From: Bacteroidales bacterium
GTDB lineage: Bacteria > Bacteroidota > Bacteroidia > Bacteroidales > UBA1715
Direction: 5' to 3'
Assembly: GCA_027858745.1 (NCBI GenBank)
Contig: JAQICB010000099.1
Coordinates: forward strand, 1-36,815
DNA length: 36,815 nt
Numbering within the stretch: position 1 is the first letter of the stretch; each line of letters starts with the position of its first letter. The notes under the pieces are model-generated. The model ran no database searches. It saw only the letters and a program-made list of their open reading frames with translations, and was not told the DNA's origin. Below, piece by piece: positions 25,869 to 34,869 of this stretch. A program made the translations under genes and the position numbers.

Positions 25869-26756
25869 TTATATGTATAAATCGTCTTTATTAATATTTA
25901 AAAATTTGTTAACCGCAAAAAAAGTTGCCACTAAAGAAAGAAATATCCCAATTAAAATGACGGACAAAAATAATACACCTAATAGCTCAAAGTCAAGATA
26001 ATTTGTAATTTCTTTAATTTCATTTTGTAAAAAGTACAATAAACCGGCAAGCATAGCAAGCGCTATAGTCCCTGAATAAAAGCCGTTGAAGGCTCCATGA
26101 AGCAAAAATGGGGAGCGAATATAATTTCGGGTCGCACCAACCAATTGCATGGTATTAATAATAAAACGCTTCGAATAAATTGAAAGACGAATCGTATTAT
26201 TAATAAGCACCACCGAAATAATGAGGAGAAGGAAACTAAATCCAAGAAGCAACATGCTGATTTTACGAATGTTAGCATTCAACTTGGCAACCTGCATCCG
26301 GTCGTAATGAATGGTATCGACCATCGCATTGTCTTTCATCATGTTTTCTATTTCGCTAAAACTTTCGGCTGTTGCGTATTCTGCAAAAAAACGAACTTCA
26401 ATAGAAGGTGGAACCGGGTGATTTTCAGCTAAATCTACATACTCTTTCCCTAACGTTTCTGCCAAACGCATACTCGCCTCTTCCTGACTTACAAATTCCG
26501 AAGATTTCACAATATCCATTGCATCAATTCGCTTGCGTAATTTATGCATGTCGACTTGTTTAATATCTTTCTTCAAAAAAATAGTAAAGCCCACGTTTTC
26601 TTTTATATGATTCGTAACTTTATGCTGATTAAACAGTAAAAGCCCGACCAAACTCAACAAAAATAATACAAGAGAAATACTGATTAAAGTACTTGTATAA
26701 GACGATAATAATCGTCTTTTAATAAGTCTCTTTTGTTGTTTTGTTTGTTTTTTCAT
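25869..26756 (-). CDS. ftsX: Cell division protein FtsX (ABC permease-like)
   Basis: FtsX with FtsE controls peptidoglycan hydrolases at the division site. The 295-residue protein has a basic cytosolic start (KKQTKQQKRLIKRRLL), a first membrane helix at about 22-45, and a periplasmic domain (about 46-165) with the FtsX extracellular fold sequence VGFTIFLKKDIKQ. Three C-terminal helices follow in the FtsX-like permease order. No ftsE is adjacent; in Bacteroidota the two genes are often apart. It lies 32 bases after glyS. Confidence 0.93.
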   Translation of the reverse strand: MKKQTKQQKRLIKRRLLSSYTSTLISISLVLFLLSLVGLLLFNQHKVTNHIKENVGFTIFLKKDIKQVDMHKLRKRIDAMDIVKSSEFVSQEEASMRLAETLGKEYVDLAENHPVPPSIEVRFFAEYATAESFSEIENMMKDNAMVDTIHYDRMQVAKLNANIRKISMLLLGFSFLLLIISVVLINNTIRLSIYSKRFIINTMQLVGATRNYIRSPFLLHGAFNGFYSGTIALAMLAGLLYFLQNEIKEITNYLDFELLGVLFLSVILIGIFLSLVATFFAVNKFLNINKDDLYI

Positions 26757-26788
26757 TTGCTCAATTTAACGATAATTGTACTATAATA

Positions 26789-28324
26789 TTACATCAATTT
26801 CGAAAGTAATGTGTTCATAGACACTTTTTCGTCAACAATTGAAAATAACGAATCAATCGAAACACGTTCTTGTTTCATGCTGTCTCGGTCTCGAATGGTG
26901 ACCATATTATCTTCTTTTGTTTGATGATCGACGGTAATGCAAAATGGTGTCCCAATCGCATCTTGACGGCGATATCGTTTTCCGATAGAATCTTTTTCGT
27001 CGAATTGACAGTTATGATGCAGCGTCAGTTTTTTGAGTATATTTCGAGCTATTTCTGGCAATCCGTCCTTTTTCACCAATGGCATCACCGCAACTTTTAT
27101 AGGTGCAAGAGCCGGCGGAATACGTAATACAATACGCGTTTCTTTTTCTAATTGCTCCTCCTCATATGATTTTGATAAAATAGCCAGGAAGGTACGGTCA
27201 AGTCCAACAGATGTTTCCACCACATATGGCACATAACTTTTATTTATTTCCGGGTCAAAATACTGAATTTTTCTGCCCGAAAATTCTTGATGTTGCGATA
27301 AATCGAAATCTGTACGTGAATGTATTCCTTCTAATTCTTTGAATCCCATAGGGAAGTTAAATTCAATATCGCAGGCCGCATTTGCATAGTGAGCAAGTTT
27401 GTCGTGGTCGTGAAAACGGTACGCATCGTCGCCCAAACCGAGAGCTTTGTGCCAAGTTTCGCGATTAGCTTTCCATTTCTCAAACCATTCCATTTCGGTG
27501 CCGGGACGAACAAAAAATTGCATTTCCATTTGTTCAAATTCGCGCATGCGAAATACAAACTGACGGGCAACTATTTCATTACGAAAGGCTTTTCCTATTT
27601 GTGCAATGCCAAATGGTATTTTCATACGTCCGGATTTTTGCACGTTAAGGTAGTTTACAAATATACCCTGTGCCGTTTCGGGACGAAGAAATATTGAGCT
27701 AGCCCCTTCGGCTGTAGCACCCAATTTTGTTTCAAACATGAGGTTGAATTGTCGCACTTCAGACCAATTACTTGTTCCGGAAATTGGACATACAATTTTT
27801 GAATCAATAATAATCTGCTTGAGTTCTGACAAATTATTATCTTCAAGAGCTTTCACAAAACGTACATTCAATTCATCTATTTTTGTTTGATTTCGCAATA
27901 CATTCGGATTAGTTGTGCGAAATTGTTCCTCATCAAATGATTCACCAAATTTCCTTCGAGCTTTGGAAAGTTCTTTTTCAATTTTTTGATTGAGTTTTTC
28001 CCGATATTCTTCAATTAATACATCCGCCCGATATCGTTTTTTTGAATCTTTATTGTCAATTAATGGATCGTTAAACGCATCTACGTGTCCGGATGCTTTC
28101 CAAATAGTTGGGTGCATAAATATAGCGGAATCAATGCCGACTATATTTTCGTGCAAACGCACCATGGCATTCCACCAGTATGCTTTTATATTATTTTTTA
28201 GTTCAGTTCCATATTGTCCGTAATCATATACCGCACTCAAGCCGTCATACAATTCACTTGATTGAAATATAAACCCATATTCTTTCGAATGAGCTATTAT
28301 TTTTTTTAAAATATCGTCCGCCAT
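26789..28324 (-). CDS. glyS: Glycyl-tRNA synthetase (alpha2 type)
   Basis: This single-chain, class II glycyl-tRNA synthetase of 511 residues is the homodimeric type, not the bacterial alpha2-beta2 enzyme. The N-terminus has FIFQSSELYDGLSAVYDYGQYGTELK, then WNAMV and the motif 1 region. Motif 2 is FRNEIVARQFVFRMREFEQMEMQFF, and motif 3 lies near PYVVETSVGLDRTFLAIL. The C-terminal anticodon domain spans about residues 405-500. An insertion of about 60 charged residues (about 100-160) precedes the CPISG segment. A consensus promoter lies 33 bases upstream. Confidence 0.96.
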   Translation of the reverse strand: MADDILKKIIAHSKEYGFIFQSSELYDGLSAVYDYGQYGTELKNNIKAYWWNAMVRLHENIVGIDSAIFMHPTIWKASGHVDAFNDPLIDNKDSKKRYRADVLIEEYREKLNQKIEKELSKARRKFGESFDEEQFRTTNPNVLRNQTKIDELNVRFVKALEDNNLSELKQIIIDSKIVCPISGTSNWSEVRQFNLMFETKLGATAEGASSIFLRPETAQGIFVNYLNVQKSGRMKIPFGIAQIGKAFRNEIVARQFVFRMREFEQMEMQFFVRPGTEMEWFEKWKANRETWHKALGLGDDAYRFHDHDKLAHYANAACDIEFNFPMGFKELEGIHSRTDFDLSQHQEFSGRKIQYFDPEINKSYVPYVVETSVGLDRTFLAILSKSYEEEQLEKETRIVLRIPPALAPIKVAVMPLVKKDGLPEIARNILKKLTLHHNCQFDEKDSIGKRYRRQDAIGTPFCITVDHQTKEDNMVTIRDRDSMKQERVSIDSLFSIVDEKVSMNTLLSKLM

Positions 28325-28356
28325 AAAGGTATCTATATAATATGTCTAAATTGCTG

Positions 28357-28388
28357 CAAATATAGAGAGAAAGTTTGGAAAGTTCAAA
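28357..28388 (-). promoter_or_regulatory. Consensus Bacteroidota promoter for glyS
   Basis: On the (-) strand TTTG (28388-28385), a 20-base spacer and TATATTTG (28364-28357) match the consensus, 33 bases before the ATG. Confidence 0.75.
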
Positions 28389-28774
28389 CCTTTATGAAAT
28401 ATGCAGATTTTCGTTGTTTTTGATGTGTTTCATCTGCCTTTGTTTAGAATTAGAAACGAAAAATAGATTACTTGATAATCAGGGTGGCTAAAGTAACTTT
28501 CACTTTCATAACCTGTGTTCGACGTAATTTTTGGACTTCAGATTAGCTCCGCTGAGCTCGTCCTTTGTCCTCGGTTGTTGTAAAACACTGAAGGTTATGG
28601 AAAATAGATGAATAATAGCGAGCTCTTGTGAAATAATTTTCTAATATGACAACATGATTTTATTAAATCGTGTAGTATATAATTCCAAAAAAGTATTCAA
28701 GGATGAAATCAGTGACTGTCTCCTCATAGAAATAATAAAATTTCAATAGAAAAAGTTAAAAAACAAACAAAAAA
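28389..28774. other. Non-coding stretch between the divergent glyS and ilvD promoters
   Basis: No ORF longer than a few codons stands out. The stretch contains a repeat-derived hairpin at 28507-28599 and is otherwise AT-rich and featureless. Confidence 0.6.
28507..28599 (+). repeat. Repeat-head-derived hairpin (R4)
   Basis: AACCTGTGTTCGACGTAATTT (28510 onward) resembles the head of the 146-nt repeat up to TTCAGA, but the rest is unrelated. Together with downstream sequence it forms a hairpin: CATAACCT plus GTGTT (28507-28519) pair with AACAC, a 3-base bulge and AGGTTATG (28584-28599). GGAC / GTCC and GAGCTC add inner structure. It may be a different subfamily of the same element. Confidence 0.55.
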
Positions 28775-28805
28775 TTTGCATTATGATTTTTTATCATTAA
28801 TTTTG
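28775..28805 (+). promoter_or_regulatory. Consensus Bacteroidota promoter of the ilv operon
   Basis: TTTG (28775-28778; the whole reads TTTGC), a 19-base spacer and TAATTTTG (28798-28805) match the -33 / -7 consensus exactly. Transcription should begin near 28811, so the leader ORF would have almost no 5' UTR. Confidence 0.8.
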
Positions 28806-28816
28806 TTACCGTGAAA

Positions 28817-28882
28817 ATGATTATGAAAAATTTATTAAACATAGTGCTTGTCGTTGTTGTTGTCATTTCAGAAATGAAGTGA
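28817..28882 (+). CDS. ilv leader peptide, rich in Val/Leu/Ile
   Basis: The 21-codon ORF contains LLNIVLVVVVVI; 12 of its 21 residues are Ile, Leu or Val, with five Val codons in a row. It sits between a consensus promoter and a terminator directly before ilvD, exactly as E. coli ilvL does before its ilv operon. Starts at ATG 28817 or ATG 28823 (or GTG 28811, near the predicted 5' end) are all in the same frame. Its stop codon lies in the 5' arm of the antiterminator, so a ribosome finishing the peptide would block that arm. The function is inferred from the arrangement. Confidence 0.85.
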   Translation: MIMKNLLNIVLVVVVVISEMK

Positions 28883-28956
28883 GAGAATGACTTCTGCATA
28901 GTACTTTTGTAAAAAATATACAAGCAGCATTCTCTTACGAGTTTGCTGCTTTTTTT
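28869..28956 (+). promoter_or_regulatory. Transcription attenuator of the ilv operon
   Basis: Three mutually exclusive stems are visible. The protector is GAAGT (28876-28880) with ACTTC (28890-28894), or alternatively CAGAA (28869-28873) with TTCTG (28892-28896). The antiterminator is GTGAGAGAATG (28879-28889) with CATTCTCTTAC (28928-28938), 11 bp with one G-U. The terminator is AAGCAGCA (28922-28929) with TGCTGCTT (28944-28951). The antiterminator's 3' arm overlaps the terminator's 5' arm, and its 5' arm sits in the protector. A ribosome stalled on the Val codons would leave the antiterminator free; one at the stop codon would cover its 5' arm. Confidence 0.85.
28922..28956 (+). terminator. 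Attenuator terminator before ilvD
   Basis: The 8-bp stem AAGCAGCA / TGCTGCTT has a symmetric TT/TT internal loop and an inner CTC-TTAC-GAG hairpin, followed by seven T (28950-28956). It ends 30 bases before the ilvD ATG. Confidence 0.92.
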
Positions 28957-28986
28957 ATTATTAATTATGTATTATTAAAAAAGATT

Positions 28987-30816
28987 ATGGGATATACATT
29001 ACGAAGTGCAACTTCAACTCAAGGAAGATTAATGGCTGGAGCTCGTAGCTTATGGCGTGCTAATGGCATGAAAGAAGAACAAATCGGTAAACCGATTATA
29101 GCTATAGCTAATTCATTTACGCAATTTGTACCGGGGCATGTGCATTTACATGAAATCGGACAAAAAGTAAAAAAACTAATAGAAGACAAAGGTTTTTTCG
29201 CAGCAGAATTTAATACAATTGCAATTGACGATGGTATTGCTATGGGACATACCGGAATGTTATATTCATTACCATCTCGTGAGGTTATTGCCGATAGTAT
29301 TGAATATATGTGTAATGCACACAAAGTTGATGCTTTAGTGTGCATTAGCAATTGTGATAAAATTACACCGGGAATGCTCATGGCGTCTATGCGACTCAAT
29401 ATTCCAACAATTTTTGTGTCGGGCGGACCAATGGAAGCCGGTGTAATTGATGATGAAAAACTTGACTTAATTGACTCTATGGTTATGTCTTTAGACTCTG
29501 ACGTTGACGACAAAACTCTCGATTTAGTTGAGAAAAATGCCTGTCCAACTTGTGGGTCATGTTCGGGAATGTTTACAGCAAATTCTATGAATTGCCTTAA
29601 CGAAGCATTGGGAATGGCATTGCCGGGTAACGGAACAATTGTGGCAACTCATGCAAATCGTACGAAGTTGTTCGAACAAGCTGCGGAAAAAATAGTTGAT
29701 ATTACGAAAGATTATTATTTTAATGGAAACGATGCAGTACTTCCCCGTTCGGTTGCAACACGCACCGCATTTATGAATGCTATGACACTTGATATTGCAA
29801 TGGGTGGCTCAACAAATACGGCTTTGCATTTACTTGCTATTGCTCAGGAGGCTGAGGTTCAATTTTCTATGAAAGATATGGACGGACTTTCACGTAAGGT
29901 GCCATGTGTATGTAAAGTTGCACCAAACAGCAAAGAATATCATATTGAGGATGTCAACCGTGCCGGTGGTATTCTTGGTATTATAAATGAACTTGACAAA
30001 GCGGGACTTATTGACTCTTCTGTAATGCGTGCTGATGGTTTAACGCTAAAACAAGCACTTGCAAAATATGATATTACAAGTGATTCTGCCGACAAGAATG
30101 CAATTGAAATATATCGAAGTGCCCCGGGCGGAAAACCAAATTTAGTTATGGGCTCGCAAGCATCTACTTACAAAGAATTAGATATAGACCGTGAACATGG
30201 CTGCATTCGAAGTGTGCCACATGCATATACTCAAGACGGTGGATTAGCAATTCTGTTTGGAAATATTGCTGAAAAAGGTTGTATTGTTAAAACTGCCGGT
30301 GTTGATGAATCAATTTTCACATTTACCGGAACTGCACGAGTGTTTCATTCACAAGAGGATTCTGTTGATGCTATTTTAAAAGGGTATATCAAAGCAGGAG
30401 ATGTGGTTGTAATTATATATGAAGGTCCGAAAGGTGGTCCGGGAATGCAAGAAATGTTATACCCGACATCATATTTAAAATCTATGCATTTAGGAACAGA
30501 TTGTGCCTTGATTACTGACGGAAGATTTTCCGGCGGAACATCAGGCTTATCGATTGGACATGTATCTCCCGAAGCTGCAAGTGGTGGCGCAATCGGTTTA
30601 ATTAAAGATGGCGATAAAATTAAATTTGATATTCCAAACAGAAAGGTGGATGTGCTCATTTCCGACGAAGAATTAGCAGAGCGTCGTAAAGCAGAGGAAG
30701 CAAAAGGCAATATGGCATTTAAACCGGTTCGTGACCGTGTTGTATCAAAAGCACTGAAAGTGTATGCACAAAATGTGTCATCTGCTGATTTGGGCGCAGT
30801 AAGATTAATCGATTAA
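28987..30816 (+). CDS. ilvD: Dihydroxy-acid dehydratase
   Basis: IlvD dehydrates the dihydroxy acids of the valine and isoleucine pathways to 2-keto acids. The 609-residue protein is of E. coli type: [26 protein letters not shown] with Cys123, SGGPMEAG and [15 protein letters not shown] with Cys192, cysteines that bind the Fe-S cluster. The C-terminal swivel domain has [21 protein letters not shown]. It is the first structural gene after the leader attenuator and has no Shine-Dalgarno sequence. The next gene starts 24 bases later. Confidence 0.97.
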   Translation: MGYTLRSATSTQGRLMAGARSLWRANGMKEEQIGKPIIAIANSFTQFVPGHVHLHEIGQKVKKLIEDKGFFAAEFNTIAIDDGIAMGHTGMLYSLPSREVIADSIEYMCNAHKVDALVCISNCDKITPGMLMASMRLNIPTIFVSGGPMEAGVIDDEKLDLIDSMVMSLDSDVDDKTLDLVEKNACPTCGSCSGMFTANSMNCLNEALGMALPGNGTIVATHANRTKLFEQAAEKIVDITKDYYFNGNDAVLPRSVATRTAFMNAMTLDIAMGGSTNTALHLLAIAQEAEVQFSMKDMDGLSRKVPCVCKVAPNSKEYHIEDVNRAGGILGIINELDKAGLIDSSVMRADGLTLKQALAKYDITSDSADKNAIEIYRSAPGGKPNLVMGSQASTYKELDIDREHGCIRSVPHAYTQDGGLAILFGNIAEKGCIVKTAGVDESIFTFTGTARVFHSQEDSVDAILKGYIKAGDVVVIIYEGPKGGPGMQEMLYPTSYLKSMHLGTDCALITDGRFSGGTSGLSIGHVSPEAASGGAIGLIKDGDKIKFDIPNRKVDVLISDEELAERRKAEEAKGNMAFKPVRDRVVSKALKVYAQNVSSADLGAVRLID

Positions 30817-30840
30817 TAGTAATTAAATATAGACAAAGTT

Positions 30841-32211
30841 ATGAGAATGTCTAAAAAATATGATGCTTTTGTTACCTGGGCATCAGGCATTAAAATTCCA
30901 ACGAATAAAAAAATACTTGACCAGATGGCCGCGTGGTCATCAACGCTCAATAATAAAGTAAACCGAAATACTATAATGTCGTGGCGGGTAATGGAGACAA
31001 ACAGTATGTTTGCTGACAGAATTTCGGATGTGCCAAAATCGTATATCCGTGAGATTCTTAAAGTAGCTGTTTCTCCAAATATTATTTCGTTTGCAGGTGG
31101 TTTGCCAAATAGAGATTTGTTCCCTGTTCAGGAATTACAAGATGCAGCAAATGCGGTGTTTAATGACAATCCCAAAGATGCCTTGCAATATAGTAATACG
31201 GAAGGCTATTTACCGCTTCGCGAATTTATTTCTCGTCGGTACAAAGAGGTAAAAGGCTTGAATATTGAACCAAAAAACATTCTTATAACTACCGGTTCGC
31301 AACAAGCACTCGATTTGTTAGGAAAAACATTCATAAATGAGAAAGATAAGGTTATTATTGAAAAACCGGGGTATCTTGGTGCTATTCAATTATTTTCGAT
31401 TTATAAAGCTCGATTCTCTCCGGTAACATTGGAAGAGGATGGAGTTAATATTGCTGAATTAAAAAAAGCATCGAAAAAGCGAAACACAAAACTCATGTAT
31501 ACTGTTCCCAATTTTCAGAACCCGACAGGAATTACCTATTCGAATGAAAAACGGGAAGAAATTGCTGAGGTGTTACGCGGCAAACCACTTATTCTTATCG
31601 AAGATGACCCATATGGAGATTTACGATATAGAGGTGAGCAACAATCTTCGTTTATGAATTTTTTGCCCGAACAAACAATTTTGTTAGGTTCTTTTTCAAA
31701 AACCGTTGTGCCTTCGTTTCGTACAGGATGGATTGTGGCTCCGGATGAAATTATGGAAAAGCTTATTGTGGCAAAACAAGCATCTGATTTGCATACCAAT
31801 TATTTTACTCAAAAACTTTTGGTTCAGTATCTCGATAAAAATGATTTGAATGATCATATTTCAAAAATTAAAGATGTATACGGTCATCAATGTTTAGCAA
31901 TGATTGATAGTATCAAACGGCACTTTCCCGAAGAGGTTTCGTATACCTTACCCGAAGGTGGCATGTTTTTGTGGGTAACATTGCCCCATGGCATTTCTGC
32001 AATGGATTTGGTGCAAAAAGCAATTGAAAAAGATGTTGCTTTTGTACCGGGAAACCCATTTTATGTCGATACCGAAGAAACGATTTCGACCTTGCGGCTC
32101 AACTTTTCGTGTGTTGATGAGGCAACTATCGAAACAGGAATAGCAAGTCTCGGACAGGTTATTAAGGATTTTATTGCGAATAAAAAATCAAATAGTATTA
32201 AAAAAAAGTAA
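30841..32211 (+). CDS. PLP-dependent aminotransferase (class I/II, LysN/MocR-like), in the ilv operon
   Basis: The fold type I aminotransferase core starts near residue 56 (MFADRISDVPKSYIREILK, then IISFAGGLPNRDLFP). PLP landmarks are TGSQQALDL (151-159), NPTG (227-230), EDDPYGDLRY (254-263) and the Schiff-base Lys287 in GSFSKTVVPSFRTGW. The closest well-known group is 2-aminoadipate/branched-chain-like transaminases without the MocR DNA-binding domain. Its place between ilvD and ilvB suggests the final transamination to Val, Ile or Leu; that is inference. An N-terminal extension of about 50 residues precedes the core. Starts at 30991 or 31006 are possible, but 30841 shares ATAGACAAA-N-TTATG context with ilvN. 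Confidence 0.88.
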   Translation: MRMSKKYDAFVTWASGIKIPTNKKILDQMAAWSSTLNNKVNRNTIMSWRVMETNSMFADRISDVPKSYIREILKVAVSPNIISFAGGLPNRDLFPVQELQDAANAVFNDNPKDALQYSNTEGYLPLREFISRRYKEVKGLNIEPKNILITTGSQQALDLLGKTFINEKDKVIIEKPGYLGAIQLFSIYKARFSPVTLEEDGVNIAELKKASKKRNTKLMYTVPNFQNPTGITYSNEKREEIAEVLRGKPLILIEDDPYGDLRYRGEQQSSFMNFLPEQTILLGSFSKTVVPSFRTGWIVAPDEIMEKLIVAKQASDLHTNYFTQKLLVQYLDKNDLNDHISKIKDVYGHQCLAMIDSIKRHFPEEVSYTLPEGGMFLWVTLPHGISAMDLVQKAIEKDVAFVPGNPFYVDTEETISTLRLNFSCVDEATIETGIASLGQVIKDFIANKKSNSIKKK

Positions 32212-32286
32212 AAAGAAAATGAGGAAGATACATGAATTTCGAGTCAATTTTATAAATAATTCAAATGAAAAATGATGTGTTTTTAT

Positions 32287-32324
32287 GAAACATCTATAAT
32301 AATCTAACACAGATTAGATGTTTC
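32287..32324 (+). promoter_or_regulatory. Bulged hairpin in the aminotransferase-ilvB gap
   Basis: GAAACATCT (32287-32295) pairs with AGATGTTTC (32316-32324), and after a 5-base bulge AATCT pairs with AGATT around AACAC. No T tract follows, so it is not a standard terminator. The 171-base gap holds nothing else except an 18-codon ORF without branched-chain bias. A processing, stabilising or binding site is possible. Confidence 0.55.
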
Positions 32325-32382
32325 GTATGAGCATTACAAATCAATTATACTAAATTATATGAAAAATTAAGGTACATATATT

Positions 32383-34083
32383 ATGAATGCAACAAACGAA
32401 CATATAACCGGCTCTGAAGCCTTATTGCGAATTTTGATTGAAGAAGGGGTTGATACTATTTTCGGATATCCCGGCGGTGCTATTATGCCGATTTATGACA
32501 GATTATTTGATTTTGGTGATACACTTACGCATATTTTAGCTCGTCACGAACAAGGTGCGGTACATGCTGCACAAGGCTATGCTCGAGCAACGGGTAAAGT
32601 TGGGGTATGTTTTGCAACATCGGGACCGGGTGCAACAAATCTCACAACCGGTATTGCCGATGCGATGCTCGATTCTACACCTTTGGTTGCTGTTACCGCT
32701 CAAGTTGTTTCACCACTTCTTGGTACAGATGCCTTTCAGGAAATTGATGTAATTGGTATTACCATGCCAATTACGAAGTGGAATTATCAAATTACGTCTG
32801 CAGAGGAAATTCCGGAAACTTTGGCTAAGGCATTTTATCTTGCACAAACAGGTCGTCCCGGACCGGTTTTGATTGATATTACAAAAGACGCACAAATTCA
32901 AATGATGAATTACGCATATCAAAAATGCACCTATATGCGCGGCTATTATCCCTATCCGAAAATTAAACAATCACAAATAGACGAAGCCGTTTCACTCATA
33001 AATACGGCAAAAAAACCATTAATTTTAGCCGGACAAGGGGTAAATATTTCGAAAGCACATAAAGAATTAGCGGCTTTAGCCGAAAAAGCGGGTATTCCGG
33101 TAGCAACAACGATTTTGGGATTAAACAATATCGGCTCCGACAATCCCTATTACGTTGGAATGCTGGGAATGCACGGAAATTACGGCCCGAATATTAAAAC
33201 GAATGAAGCCGATGTGATTATTGGTGTTGGTCTTCGTTTCGATGACCGCGTAACGGGTAATACCGCAGTATATGGAAAACAAGCGAAAATTATTCATATA
33301 GAAGTTGATGCTGCTGAAATCGGTAAAATTGTTAAACCTGCAGTTGCTGTTCATGCCGACGCAAAAGGTGCATTGAAGGTGTTGACTGATAGTGTACGTG
33401 CAAACACTCATCCGGAATGGTTGCAAGAATTTAAGGATGCCTATAAGACTGAATATGAAAAGATTATTAAAAAAGATACGCTTCCTGAAGCCGGAGAAAT
33501 AAAAATGGGTGAAGTTATTAAACGCATCTCCGACAAAACCAACGGACAAGCTATTGTGGTTACTGACGTTGGTCAGCACCAAATGGCAACATGTCGGTAT
33601 TACGATTTTAAAGAAGGCTCGGAAATTATTACTTCCGGCGGTTTGGGTACCATGGGATTTGGCTTACCGGCTGCTATGGGGGCAAAAGTTTCAAGTCCAC
33701 ATAAAGATACCGTTGTGTTTAGTGGCGACGGTGGTTTTCAAATGACAATTCAAGAATTAGGAACAATTGCAACGAATAATATTGGCGTTAAAATGATTGT
33801 GTTGAATAATCATTATTTAGGAATGGTTCGTCAGTGGCAAGAACGCTTTTTTGATTCTCGCTACTCATTTGTTGATATTGAAAGTCCCGATTTTATTACC
33901 ATTGCAAAAGGGTACGGAATAAAAGGGGTAAAAGTAACCGAGCGAAAAGATTTGGCTCAAGCTATCGAAGAAATGTTTGCCGAAGAGGGTCCGTTTTTAT
34001 TGGAAGTTTCGGTTGAAAAACAAGAAAATATTCTTCCGATGATTGAGCCGGGACTTGGTGTTGGTGATATTAAATTGGAGTAA
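32383..34083 (+). CDS. ilvB: Acetolactate synthase, large catalytic subunit
   Basis: This TPP enzyme makes acetolactate and acetohydroxybutyrate, the first common step of Val and Ile (and Leu) synthesis. The protein has 566 residues. The N-terminal domain has [12 protein letters not shown] and the catalytic Glu56 in [16 protein letters not shown]. The FAD-binding middle domain is present. The TPP motif begins GDGGFQM (about residue 448) and ends VKMIVLNN. The C-terminal end is complete ([17 protein letters not shown]). ilvN follows 45 bases later. Confidence 0.97.
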   Translation: MNATNEHITGSEALLRILIEEGVDTIFGYPGGAIMPIYDRLFDFGDTLTHILARHEQGAVHAAQGYARATGKVGVCFATSGPGATNLTTGIADAMLDSTPLVAVTAQVVSPLLGTDAFQEIDVIGITMPITKWNYQITSAEEIPETLAKAFYLAQTGRPGPVLIDITKDAQIQMMNYAYQKCTYMRGYYPYPKIKQSQIDEAVSLINTAKKPLILAGQGVNISKAHKELAALAEKAGIPVATTILGLNNIGSDNPYYVGMLGMHGNYGPNIKTNEADVIIGVGLRFDDRVTGNTAVYGKQAKIIHIEVDAAEIGKIVKPAVAVHADAKGALKVLTDSVRANTHPEWLQEFKDAYKTEYEKIIKKDTLPEAGEIKMGEVIKRISDKTNGQAIVVTDVGQHQMATCRYYDFKEGSEIITSGGLGTMGFGLPAAMGAKVSSPHKDTVVFSGDGGFQMTIQELGTIATNNIGVKMIVLNNHYLGMVRQWQERFFDSRYSFVDIESPDFITIAKGYGIKGVKVTERKDLAQAIEEMFAEEGPFLLEVSVEKQENILPMIEPGLGVGDIKLE

Positions 34084-34128
34084 TACGGTGTTAGAAAATA
34101 ATGTGTTAATACTAAAATAGACAAAATT

Positions 34129-34680
34129 ATGGAATCAAAACAATATACAATAGCAGTGTTTACGGAAAATCATATTGGTCTGCTCAATAAAATCACCATT
34201 GTATTTACTCGCCGTAAAATTAATATCGAGAGTCTCACAGTCTCCGAATCGCAAGTTGAAGGAATTCACAGTTTTACTATTGTGATAAATGCTACTGAAG
34301 AAAAGGTTCAAAAAACGGTTGCTCAAATCGGGAAACTGGTTGAGGTCATTAAAGCCTTTTATTACGAAGAGGAACAAATTCATGCTCAGGAAATTGCATT
34401 ATATAAAATGCCTGCTGATGCAATCCAAAGAGGTATTGATATGGGACGTTTTATTCGTGAAAATAATGCACGCATTCTCGATATGACACCGGAATATTTT
34501 GTAATTGAAAAAACCGGCACAAAAGTCGAAACGCAATTATTACTCGAAAAATTAAAACCCTACAATGTACTCGAATTTATTCGTTCGGGGCGGGTTATTA
34601 TTACAAAACCAATGAAACCACTTGTGCAGTATATGAAGGAAAAACATGATGCATATGATTATGTACGTCCGAATAATTAA
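34129..34680 (+). CDS. ilvN: Acetolactate synthase, small regulatory subunit
   Basis: This regulatory subunit of 183 residues has an N-terminal ACT domain (YTIAVFTENHIGLLNKITIVFTRRKINIESLTV, about residues 6-38), which binds valine for feedback inhibition, and the longer C-terminal AHAS-activation domain of the IlvN/IlvH type. It is the last gene of the visible operon; ilvC and the leu genes are not in the window. No convincing terminator is seen after it. Confidence 0.94.
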   Translation: MESKQYTIAVFTENHIGLLNKITIVFTRRKINIESLTVSESQVEGIHSFTIVINATEEKVQKTVAQIGKLVEVIKAFYYEEEQIHAQEIALYKMPADAIQRGIDMGRFIRENNARILDMTPEYFVIEKTGTKVETQLLLEKLKPYNVLEFIRSGRVIITKPMKPLVQYMKEKHDAYDYVRPNN

Positions 34681-34740
34681 TTTCGTGCCTTGTACGTAAT
34701 TGTATCTGTTCTGAACTACCGAAGGCGATTAGGTGTTTTT

Positions 34741-34850
34741 ATGCGATACATTTGCATGTTTTATTGTCTGTTCAGCTTTTTTGTTTGATTGGCTATACTC
34801 AGATACGTTTTCCGGGAATACTTTATAATGAAGCAATGTTGGAACATTTC
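34741..34850 (+). pseudogene. Possible remnant of a secreted-protein gene
   Basis: The ATG at 34741 opens a signal-peptide-like start (MRYICMFYCLFSFF) that stops after 15 codons. One extra T in the six-T run at 34777-34782 would join it to LIGYTQIRFPGILYNEAMLEHF. The sequence then meets the exact repeat head AACCTGAGTTCGAT at 34851. It may be a decayed gene cut by the repeat, or chance: a TTG-start frame at 34752 reads through the same stretch, and no family is recognised. Confidence 0.25.
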
Positions 34851-34864
34851 AACCTGAGTTCGAT
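34851..34864 (+). repeat. Head fragment of the 146-nt repeat (R5)
   Basis: AACCTGAGTTCGAT is identical to the first 14 bases of R2 and R3, then similarity ends. It overlaps the last region before the htpX stop codon at 34870. Confidence 0.45.
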
Positions 34865-34869
34865 TGTTC

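Noticed and set aside
29019-29513. 164-codon open frame antisense to ilvD
   Set aside because: It lies wholly within the well-conserved ilvD coding sequence and has no family motif or start signal.
32219-32275. 18-codon ORF before ilvB as a second leader peptide
   Set aside because: It has only three branched-chain residues, scattered, and the hairpin after it has no T tract or alternative pairing that I could find.
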